64,000 nucleotides of DNA from Plutella xylostella. Lineage: Eukaryota; Arthropoda; Insecta; Lepidoptera; Plutellidae. Each line of letters begins with the position of its first letter. Position 1 is the first letter of the stretch. The position numbers were made by a program, and so were the translations under genes. The DNA lies in contig NC_064004.1 of the NCBI RefSeq assembly GCF_932276165.1, positions 2,242,001 to 2,306,000 of the forward strand, written 5' to 3'. The notes beneath the pieces were generated by a model. The model was not told the origin of the DNA. It did not search any database and saw only the letters and a program-made list of their open reading frames with translations. This document shows positions 1 to 10,900 of this stretch, in pieces.

Positions 1-557
1 GTGGCTTTACTTTCCGCCTTTTGGTAAATATGCATTTGTTTATTACCTTGAAGATAATAATTTCCTAATCCGTATTATCAATGAAATCAAACATATTTTT
101 GTGATAATTTGCTAGTTCCCTAATCTTTACTTCCTATTTAGTACCACTAGACACAAAATTTTATGGTTCCTAAGAATTTAAATTGTTATTTTCATAATTA
201 TAAACATTAATTCATCATACTACACTCGCGAGCAACCAAATCGACTCAAGCCTTCACGGCGCACATATACATTGATTTTCCTAAAACGATAAATGGTAAA
301 TATAAAAGTGATATGTCATTCGAAAGCTGAAGAATTAGGCTTTCAATTAAGATCAATACCATAAAAAAAAACTAAGCGCAGATTTAATGACGCATTTTAA
401 TTGCCCGTCAGTGTTAATTACCTCATTAGGAATCCACGCCTTGCGCTACCTGATCCCGCTATAAAACCTTTCCACATCCGGTGTACCTTATCAGTCGCTT
501 GTTGCAAGTTGACCGGTACACATCTCGTTGCATTGTATTCCTTGTTTTCGCAAACCC
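1..557. other. AT-rich leader sequence, no gene recognised
   Basis: No coding exon or clear repeat boundary is visible before the transposase ORF. This is probably intron or upstream sequence of the WD40 gene. The left end of the Tc1-like element should lie here, but I could not place its terminal inverted repeat. Confidence 0.4.
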
Positions 558-1385
558 ATGGATACCACACCAGAAGAAGCTGCTCAAGTTGTTGCCTTGC
601 TGCAACAAGGGTTAAGTCAGCGAGCAGTCGCTGCCCAGCTCCACTTGAGCCAGTCTGCTGTATCCCGAGTATACAGACGGTTCCAAGAGACTGGTGCCTT
701 CAATCGAAGACCAAGAACGGGCCGCCACCGCTGCACTTCAGAGAGAGACGACCGCTTCATTGTCTCAACCTCGCTGCGCAATCGACACCTTACGGGCGTT
801 GATGTGCAGCAAGAACTGAGACGTGTACGACAAGTGGCTGTCAGCGAGTGGACAGTGAGAAGACGCTTGAAGGAAGCCAACTTGACACCAAAAAGACCTG
901 CATCAGGCCCCAAATTGACTGCAGGCCACCGACAAGCGCGTCTTCAGTTTGCTCGAGAGCATCTCGATTGGAGCATTGCGCAATGGCGGTCGGTCCTGTT
1001 TACTGATGAGTGCAGAGTGTGTCTGCATGGCAGTGACAGGAGAGGCCGGGTCTACCGGCGTCCGGGGGAACGATTTGCCCAATGTTGTAATGGCGGCGGT
1101 TCCTGCATGATGTGGGCTGGTATTTCTCTAGAGGGAAAAACCGCACTTGTTTTCGTGCCTGGAGGCGGCCGAGGAGGCGGGTTAACAGCTGATCGGTACA
1201 TCACCGACATTCTACTCGGTCATGTTGTGCCCTATGCAGAATTTGTCGGTGAAGACTTCGTGCTAATGCACGACAATGCCCGCTGCCACACGGCACGAGT
1301 CAGTCGGCAGTTTCTGAGAGAGAAGGAATTGCGCACGATGGACTGGCCTGCGCTCAGTCCTGACCTGAATCCCATCGAACACTTA
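558..1385 (+). pseudogene. Tc1-like (DD34E) transposase, 3'-truncated
   Basis: A cut-and-paste transposase of the Tc1/mariner superfamily, which excises and inserts DNA at TA sites. The reading frame is open from the methionine at 558 (an upstream in-frame ATG lies at 528). It shows an N-terminal helix-turn-helix (QGLSQRAVAAQLHLSQSAV), then the catalytic segments FTDE, HDNARCH and SPDLNPIEH. The second Asp and the Glu are separated by 34 residues, as expected for DD34E. Homology stops right after IEHL; the usual C-terminal 50-60 residues and the right TIR are missing. The frame then runs without a stop into the WD40 exon at 1419. The catalytic triad is intact but the element is cut off, so it is unlikely to be mobile. 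Confidence 0.85.
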
Positions 1386-1418
1386 TCATATACATATCCT
1401 CTTCGGCCCTCTGAACAG

Positions 1419-4223
1419 AAGAGTCCAGAGTCTATTTCAATGGATTCCGAGTTACGCGTTTATGATGTACAGCAGTCAGCACCTCTAAAGGTAAGTAATT
1501 AGTTATAATCGTGTTCTAGGTCCTTTGTACCGTAATTTAGCGGTTTCTGAGCAGGGGTGGGTCAGTGCCTTAATGGCTGAACTTTTAGTAGAAGGTAGTG
1601 CCATCTCTTTATATTACTCTTACTACCAAAAAAGATGTAAGATGGCGTTATCAACAAGACCATAGAACAATAACAAGACACATAGATAAGTAGTATTTGA
1701 ATGTTAACATTGTCATGATCTATGGCTTTTATGAAGAAATTGCGTGTCAGTGTCAGTTCAGTTCAGTGTCTTACAATGTCTCGCAAATAACATTTTTGTA
1801 ATAAAAGCCTATACTCTAGGTATATCGTTATTTATAAATTTTATATACCTACAAATAAAAATAAACATGGTGTGTCAAGAAAAAGCATCTTTATCCGCAA
1901 AAAGTGTTTTTATGAAATTCTTGTGACCTGACAGATTCCATATGGATCCAGGTTCCATGTGGTTCCGCGGGAACCGAGCTGAAATGGCGGCACTGGCAAA
2001 GAGCGATCGACATCTTCATATCCGCTGAAGATTAAAATACTATGTGTACCAAACTGATAAATGTCGTCAAAGATTTGCCTCGCGAGGATAAATGATGCAC
2101 TATTGGATGAAATGACTTTATCACCACAAGTGACAAGATTTGCTTCTCTTGGGAAACATAAACTAGCAAAACATGAATTGGTTTTCATGGTGAAAAGAAT
2201 ACACACACCCACTCCATTGACATATATATTACTAGCGTAAGGACAGGGCCTCCCACTCAAAAAAATGGCACCCGCGCGTTGGCCCTAAAATCGTAATTTT
2301 AGGGCCAACGCTCCTCAGTCGACAGTTGTCTGTGGCCGAGAGATGGTCTTGTGATAAATATGTATTGTGTTGTGAAAGTCTGCAAAAACCATTATACGAA
2401 GGTCAAAAAGAAACATCGAATATCGTATCATCGGTAATTACCATTAAATTAAGTAATAAACACATTATAAAGTGATAATTATTTTACTACCAAAGTCTAC
2501 AATGGCCGCGCGCTGTAACCTTGTGCGGACGTCATTTTTTGTTGACTATCCTCCGAGAACATTTTCTTGTTGCACACACTTACGTTTTGGAGCGTGATTT
2601 TTAGTCCATTTGTACGGGACGCTCTACAGGTCTACAGCTCAAAACAGTTTTAATTTTAGTAGTTGGATTTGTCTTAAAATTATTGATATGGCGCCTGCAA
2701 ATAATAAAACAATGTCCGGGATGGTAAATTATTAACGCACGTACAAGGTTACGTCGTCAAGATAGTTGCTAGGCACTGACATAGTTCAAACAAATTATGA
2801 CAGATAACAGTTATTTTGCTTGTATGAAGAAGGTTTGAGTAAAATGTTCTGAAGGGCCTATCCTTCCTTTTGAAATCATTGACCCACTCGCATATTATTT
2901 TACAAGTGACATGAACAAAACTGAACTGAAACATTGTTATATGCGAGGTAATAAAGAATTATATAATAATTTGTTTTTTATTTATTGTTGCATGTAGGTA
3001 GGTACATAAATAGATAGAACTTAAATTTAGCTGATAAATGTAATTACTGTTGTGTGGTGTAACTACGTTAACGCAAATATGTCTTATATCTTTATAGATT
3101 GAAGTTAATAGCCGGATCCCCACCAGACGATCCAACGCGATCCGATCGCGCGATCCAAGGAATCTTACATACTAAACTTCTTGGATCGGGCGATCGGATC
3201 GCATTGGATCGTTTGGTGGAGATCCGGCTATTAGGTAACTTGTGATAACAATATCTATATATACAGGGTGACCCAACAGGGCACCCTGTATGTATGTACA
3301 ATGAGGTTGAGCAATATAAAGAGATGGCGGTGTAGGCTCAGTATGACGTATAGAGTATGACAAAAAACTCCTCGAGATGCCACTCTTTTCACAATTGTTT
3401 ATTTTTTCTCTATGTTTCTGAGGTTTATGACTTTTCACTTTAAGGGCCTTACTTTCCTAAGGGCGGGACCGCATTGGTGCGTTTCGTCGACCCTCCGATA
3501 TTTTTATTTATGGCCATTCTTTTGCAACGACAGGGCGCAACGGACCAATGGGGCCTCACCCATAAACCTTGAAATAAGAGATGGGGATGTCCTATGATAA
3601 AGTATTTCAGTCAAGTTTACAGACGGATTCTTAAAGAAAATAATCTCTTTATTCGAATTTCGTATTTTTTTGTTTTTCCCAGGTCCTCTGCATGGAAGAC
3701 GCTATAACCAGCATGTGCTGGGTGCCCAATAACCCTTGCCTGCTAGCCGTCGGACTAGCTAATGTGGAAAAGACGCGTCAGCTGATCAAAATCTACAATG
3801 TGTCAAGTGGGAAGGCCGTCAATATGGAAGGACTAAACGGTGGGAATAGTGAAGGTGGAACTGTCACTTCGGTAGCTGTCAGCCAGAGCGGGTGAGAGTT
3901 CAGTCTCCATAGACTAGGTAGAGTTAATCTAATCTCACATTAGACAGAAACGTTACGATAAAAAAGAGTGATTTGAAAACGTTTCATAAGTGGGAGTGAG
4001 TAGGAATATAGGTACACAAAGCATGACTTTGTCTGCCATTTTCATGTTGTTTCTTTATTCACGGGTGTACTCAAATTTATGTATTATTTATGTTTTCATC
4101 TTCCCTCTCTTTCTATCCTACAGAGCGTGTCGCATAGCAGCAGGAGACGCCGATAGTACTCTTCGTATTTGGGACGTGCCATTGAGACGGCTTAAACTGA
4201 CGTCAGAAGCTTTGGAGTTTTAA
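1419..4223 (+). CDS. WD40-repeat protein, C-terminal exons (5' part outside window)
   Basis: Three exons can be joined in phase: 1419-1490, 3683-3891 and 4124-4223 (stop TAA 4221-4223). Acceptors CAG at 1416-1418, AG at 3681-3682 and AG at 4122-4123, and donors GTAAGT at 1491 and GTGAG at 3892, are all good. The peptide holds two WD40-type blades: ELRVYDVQQSAP, then SMCWVPNNPCLLAVG with LIKIYNVSSGKAV, and last RIAAGDADSTLRIWDVP. The protein ends shortly after the last WD unit. Such propellers are scaffolds. The LAVG/AAGD style of the last blades and the short tail remind me of dynein-2 intermediate chains (WDR34/WDR60 type), but this is a weak resemblance. Upstream exons are not in the window. 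A polyadenylation signal follows at 4341. The gene converges on TCERG1. Confidence 0.75.
2229..2316. repeat. Hairpin element, family with core TTGGCCCTAAAAT
   Basis: A perfect inverted repeat (TTGGCCCTAAAAT, 4-base loop, ATTTTAGGGCCAA). A related copy lies at 18350-18465, sharing the flank ATTACTAGC, the GGCCC motif and the core. Shared sequence at two unlinked places marks it as a dispersed non-autonomous repeat. Confidence 0.6.
3106..3233. mobile_element. Palindromic MITE, 128 bp
   Basis: Nearly the whole element folds back on itself: it starts TAATAGCCGGATC and ends GATCCGGCTATTA, with arms built of repeated GATCC/GATCG units (CGATCCAA, GATCCGATCG). No coding capacity. Target duplication not resolved. 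Confidence 0.7.
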
Positions 4224-4340
4224 ATTACGTATTTTTCTAGTTTCTTTACTTTGACCCTCAATCCGTCGTAGGATTTAAACTTTTGACTGGAATAATTTTG
4301 ATTTGCCATGTCCGATTAATATATGATATAACATTTATAA

Positions 4341-4346
4341 AATAAA
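4341..4346 (+). terminator. Polyadenylation signal of the WD40 gene
   Basis: AATAAA about 120 bases after the stop codon at 4223. A TTTATT at 4382-4387 is the opposite-strand signal in reach of TCERG1, so the two genes are convergent with overlapping 3' regions. Confidence 0.5.
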
Positions 4347-4950
4347 ACGATGATAAATGGTAATAATCAATGGTCTCTTAGTTTATTCATTATTAAAATT
4401 AAGTATAGCTAAAGGAATTCCTTACAGATTACTTTAAAATTATACACGTAAGGTGCCGCAATTTGGTCTGTGATTTTGAAGCTTTTTTGGCGTCTTCTTG
4501 TCTGTGGCCACCTGAAACAAAATGGCGACGTCATGAATCAGTATTAAAGGGTGTTTTAAAAGTAAATAGACACCATGTAGGTATAATAGACACACACATT
4601 TGGATAAGAAGGACATCAATTGAAACACATCCTCAGATCAAAACCTAACTCAGAACTTAAGCCAGAAGTGGTTGGATAAGGAAGGCCGAGGACAGAGATT
4701 TGGTTTGAATCAGCGGTTAAATAAATCGTCCGGTCAGATTAATTAACAGTCACTCACTGAACTTAAGGACTAGTACGGGGCGCAATTGAGACGTGACAAT
4801 TTTTGCATCGCGCTCACTAACGCCGCCACAGCCTCAGGAGCGAGCGCGACGGAGAACTTTAGTCACGTTTTAATTGCGCCCCGTGCTAGCTCTACAGGTG
4901 ATACGTCACTAAAGGAGGCTTCTGTCACTCACCTGCGTGTCACTCGTATG

Positions 4951-7900
4951 TCACTGCTTGGAGCGGCGGCTGGGCTCGCTGGCGGTGGGCGGGGGAGGGG
5001 GGCCCTTCTTGTCCAGTTCTTCAAGGTACGACATGATGATGGCGTCTCGCTCTTCGGGCACATGCTCTAGGGCTAGGTATCTGTGGGGAGAGATTTGATG
5101 TGAATAAACTGGTAATCAGACAATAGAAATTGTATTTGTGTGGTATGAGCCGCTGTCTCAGCGCGGTCTTGGTAGAATTGAGTATTTCTTGTTGTGTTTT
5201 TTACCGTTATTTATTACGTACATGTCAATATACTTACTTAACTTATCAAAAATAAGGAAGAGTGAAGGTTTCAGTATTACGCCTTGAGACACGCCCTAAG
5301 AAATACCGGCTATATGCCAAAGCACACATCTTTAGCGCCTTTCTTCAGCAAGTCGAACTATTAATAAATACAAGAAAAAGTGTAGGCCCCATTAGAATGC
5401 CTTGAGGCACGCCTACCTGGCGTCGTGTTTAAGCAGGTTGTGCGCCGCCCCCGCGCCCCCCGCCGCCTGCACCGCGCGCAGCGTCTTGTGCGTGATGCCG
5501 CGAGTCTCTAGAAGGAGTTGTCTCAACGCTGTTTTAGCTGCGGTTTGGCGGTCGCGCTGGTAGTCGCGGAATTCACGCTCCATCTGAAACATGATAAGTT
5601 AAAAATAAGTTACTTTCCATGGCGCTTAATATACTTATCAATAAAATCGAAAATCACGTGAAAGTAAAAAAAAACGTGTTAATAACGTTTGAGATAACAT
5701 CGCGACTATCGTGAGGAAACCTGCACATCTAGATTCTACATATGCACTCTAAGTGAATTGTACCTACTCATTCATAAACGGCGATACGGCTCGCTACCTA
5801 TCAAGTGAGTACCAATGTACAACGCATAGCTATCCCTTCGGGGATTACAATCATGGCCGCAGAAAAACTTGTTCACAATAACATGGTGGTCCAGCATAAT
5901 TTTTACCTTGTCCGTGTCAGGGTACGCCTGCGCGCGATGGTCGTGCTTCAGCAGCGCCTAATATACTTATCAATGTGGTCAAAAATCACGTTCCCTACTT
6001 TGAAATTTGAAGCGCGTTCATGCGATTATAAACCTCATTTAGAAAGAAAGAAAGAAGAAAGAAAGAAAGAAAATGTTTATTCAGTGCACTGCAAAGGTAA
6101 TTTACTGGTAATTACGTGGAGTTCTTTCATAATGTATACCTTGTCAGGGTCTGGGTACGCCTAAGCCCGTGGTTCGTGCTTCAGTAGTGCTCTCGTCTCC
6201 CGCCAGGAGGCGGTGGGCGCCACGTTCAACTTGTCATGACGCTTAATATACTTATCAATGTGCTATGTGGTCAAAAACCCTTTAAAAACGCGTTCATAAC
6301 TTTTGAGCTACCAGCTCAACCAGCTTATTGTTACCTCATTCTTTGCAATAAATGATTTTGATTTTGAGATTTGGTCCTTCGAGCCGGATACGTGTAGTAA
6401 ACTCATTATTTTTACCTTGTCCGGGTCTGGGTAGGCCTGCGCTCGTGGCTCGTGTTTCAGTAGTGCTCTCGTCTCCCGCCAGGAGGCGGTGAGCGCCACG
6501 TTCAGCTCGGTCAGCAGGGCGCGGAACTTGTCATAGCGCTTAATATACTTATCAATAAGTACAAAAAGACGTAGAGACAGGGCGCCACCGTCGCTCAATA
6601 CAGACCAGTTACAGAGATTGAATTTTTAAAACTTAATTAAAAATAGAAATACAAAAAAATTGTGATTAAAAAGGTCACCAACATTTTCATGTAGTCATAA
6701 TACATCGACCAAAGTGTTATCAAAGTGATTTAACTACTAATAATAAAAAACAAAAGATCACAACAATTCAAAGCAAAACTGTTTACAATGAAGAAAAATA
6801 GTGCTTAATAAAGTTATCAGGGCAAACAGGCTCATAACTAAGTGTCTGTGTCAGTGATATTAAGTGATTTTAGTGAAATAATTGTTATTTACTAACAATC
6901 TATTTACTTGTGTAATATCACCTGTCCAAAGTTCACCAACGGCTAATTTGCACCAAATACATGCAAAACTAGAATAAGATCAATTATTTCAACAACAAAT
7001 CTTAAGCAACTGTAGTCTAGTCGGATAAGACTCTGGACTCTGTAGCACTTATCTCGCCGAGAGCGGGTTCGATTCCACCGCTGTGCATATAATCTTTTGT
7101 AATTTATTTCCTCATACTGTGATTTATGGTAAAAAGATACTAAAGATAAAATATAAAACATGAGTTTCTTAGATACCATCACGTTTCGTAGACGGCCGCG
7201 AACACAATCAGAAACACAAATGACGGAAGATGAAGCTAATAGCACAAAAAACGCACTAGATGGCACTTCAAACAGTATGCCATCCTTCTCTGAGGACGAA
7301 GACGAGGTGGTTAAAGATCTTAAGTCTCAGATCGAACATCTTCAAATTGAATTAAAAGCCGCACACGACGAAATCGGTAATCTTAGTCTAGAAAATGCGG
7401 AACTTAAAAATAGCATCAAGGTAATACAAAAAGAAAACGATATGTACAAAAAAGTCACAAATAGTTTGAAAAATGACTTAGCCACTCCTAAAAAAAAGAA
7501 AGAAAACATTTCGGCTATGTTGACAAAGACTCCTAGAATTATAACTGAAAAATACGTAGACAATAAAATTGATACGACTAAGGAATCTACAAAACAAAAA
7601 ACACAAGTAAAACCAAATCATAATAATGACACAAGCAAGCTACACAGACTTACGACACCAAAGGCAAGAGATAGTAACAGAAACTCTTCCACGATGACAA
7701 ACCAACCTAGGACACAAAACAAGTTACTCATTGTCAGTAGCAATAAAACCAATAACATTTTAGAGATAACTAGAACTACATTTCATAGCGACTACAACTC
7801 ATGTCATGATTTGACACCAAATGTTGGAATAAAGCAACTTCTTTGGGGAATTGAAGCAAAACTGAAGAACTTCACGAAAGATGATTTCTGTGTGATTTTA

Positions 7901-10900
7901 ATCGGAGAGAGTGACTTTAAAACGACGAATAACTACTTCGATTTAGTTGTGTACATACGAGAAATTCTGCAGCCATTACATCACACAAACATTTTAATAT
8001 GCCTTCCTACATTTAAATGCCATGACCACACCTCAATGTTCAACTGGCGAGTAGAAACGTTTAATAACTTAATTTATCTGGATGCTCTGACACATGAGCA
8101 CATATTTGTACTTGACTCAAATGCTAACTTAACTTATGACTATAACATGTTTTCAAGGGGTCAAGGTCAATTAAATGACAAAGGAATGCAAACCGTATTT
8201 TATGACATATATAAATCAATCAATTTTGTTATTAAAAAATACAGAGAATGCCCATGTAATCATATTACTAACAAACAAAGTGTCACAAATTCATGTAATA
8301 CTAATAATTCATCTGACTTTTTTCGTGTATAAATCAATATGTGTTATGCATCAAAATATTAATGGACTTATAACTAAATCAGACTTGCTAGTTGTGAATT
8401 TGGAAGAACTATCTATTAATAATACAAATGTAGACGTCTTGTGTATTACGGAACATAATATGATGGCCTCTGATGTCAGTCAATTGTCCATACCAAACTA
8501 TACACTGGCTACACATTTCTGTAGAGATGATCGAAACGGGGGATCCTGCATCTTGGTAAAAAACAGCTTAAAGTCTAAACCTATCTTGGAAATTTTGAAA
8601 CTGAACAGCCCAAATCGTTTTGAGTGTTGTGCTTTGGAGCTAATTGATCATAAAATTATTATAATTTGCATTTACAGAATACCAAAATACACTAAGGAGG
8701 CCTTCAATCTATTCTTTGAAAAACTGGAGGTAATCCTATCTAAATACTGTTTAGGAAAAAAATGTATAATCTGTGGAGACTTCAACATTGACATCCTAAA
8801 AAATAATGAACAAACAAAGACATTTGAAAATTTACTCCTAAGCTATAACTTCAAACTTAAAATTCGTCAACCCACACGACTTAGTAGTGGTACCTGCATT
8901 GACAATATTACATATAATATAAAGGGTGGCACAGCTGAAGTCATAGATTTCGCGCTGTCTGATCATACTGCACAGTTAAGTACATGCCCAGTTAAAAAAA
9001 GTTGCAGTCTACCATTCTGGTATACATATAGGCGAGACTACTCTCTTGAAAATCTACAGAAATTCAAGGAATGTTTAGACAATCTTAGTTTTAATGATGT
9101 ATATGAAGAAAAAGATGCTGATAAAGCATTTGACATTTATTTTAATACTTTTAAACTCTTTTATGACTTGTGTTTCCCACTTAGAAGAATAAAAATGTAC
9201 ACTTCAAAAAAAATTAAATGGGTTTCGAAAGGTATTAGAGCTTGTAGTAAGCGGAAGCGAGAACTTTTGTGGGCGTATAGACGTGCTCCCAACTCTAATA
9301 ACAAAAAAAAGCTTAAACTGTATTCAAAAAGACTCAAATTAATAATTGCACTCACTCAGAAACACCAGAACGATCATAAAATCAAAAACTCTACCAATAA
9401 ATCAAAAACCACATGGAAAATTATAAATAAGTCGAAAGAAAATTTTCCTCCGGAACCAATATACCAATTAAAAGTCAACGGCAAAATAATTAAAAAACCA
9501 TCTGACATCGCTGAAAATTTTAATAATTATTTTGTTAATGTAGTTTCATCTCATTCGAATCCGGAAAAAGATGAAGATAATAATTTTAATAGTGACCGAC
9601 AATATGAATTTAATAATTTATTGACAACTAAAAGCTATAATTCACTGTTCATGAAACCGACTACCGCACATGACATATATCTAATAATAAAATCATTGAA
9701 AAACACAAACAGCACTGGGTACGATGATATATCAACCAAAGTTGTCAAATATGTTGCAGCAACAACTGCCCCGGTGCTGAGTTATCTGGTCAATCTTAGT
9801 ATAGAAACGGGAGTCTACCCCAAGAAACTTAAAAAGACTATCGTAACACCAATTTTTAAGAAAGATGATAGAGAAATCATGGATTTCTATCGTCCTATAG
9901 CACTGATTCCAATTTACTCAAAGATATATGAAAAATGCATCTATGATAATCTTTATTCATTCTTAGAAAATTTCGATATCTTGGCGAAAGAACAACATGG
10001 ATTCAGAAAAAAATCCACGATTAATGTTGCTATATATAATTTTATAAAAAAAAAAATAACAAACATTGACACAAAACAATGTGTATCAGCACTATATATG
10101 GATCTATCAAAAGCATTTGACTTTGTGAATCATAAGGTACTTCTGAATAAATTGGAAAAATATGGCATTAGAGGTAAGATTTTGTCACTCATCAATTCCT
10201 ACCTTACTGATAGAGCTCAACTAACCCAGATCAAAAAAATATGTAGTAAAACAAAAACAGAAAAAGTTTTTTTATCTAGCGAAAAGGCAGTTAAAAATGG
10301 TGTTCCACAGGGAAGCGTGTTAGGTCCTCTGCTGTTTCTTATTTATATTAATGATCTTCCTAATATAACAAAACATTCAATGATACTATTTGCCGATGAC
10401 AGTACGATTGTTTTTACTAAAATTAATGAGAATGATTATAACCTTGACATTAATAATACTCTTGACAACGTTGTTGGCTGGTTGACCGCTAATAATCTTA
10501 AATTAAATGTTAGTAAAACTAAATTAATGGACTTTTATAATAATGACATAACTAATTTGAACATAAATATTTTAGGACATACAATTAATGAAACGGACGA
10601 AACAAAATTTTTAGGCTTAATTATTGACAAAAAACTTACATGGAAGAGCCACGTAGATACTGTATGCAAAAAGCTGAGTCAGTACTCTTATGCTCTCTAT
10701 CAATTATCAAAAACTGTAAGCCAATCCACAGCTCTCATCTCTTACCATGGTTATGTGACCTCAACATTAAGGTATGGGATCATATTCTGGGGAAACTCTA
10801 CAGACAGAGAAAACGTTTTTAAAGCCCAAAAAAGATGCCTACGCTCCATTTGTAAATTGCGCAAAACACGGCCACCTTATTACGTTGATAACATATTAAC

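Larger units (their letters stand above)
1503..3682. other. Intron of the WD40 gene
   Basis: No coding exon found. It holds a hairpin element (2229-2316), a palindromic MITE (3106-3233) and a short inverted motif with TACAGGGTG/CACCCTGTA at about 3260-3293. The remainder is unassigned AT-rich sequence. Confidence 0.5.

Noticed and set aside
4934..4950. Another coding exon of TCERG1 after the donor at 4933
   Set aside because: The stop codon at 4951-4953 comes first; at most it is a 3'-UTR intron.
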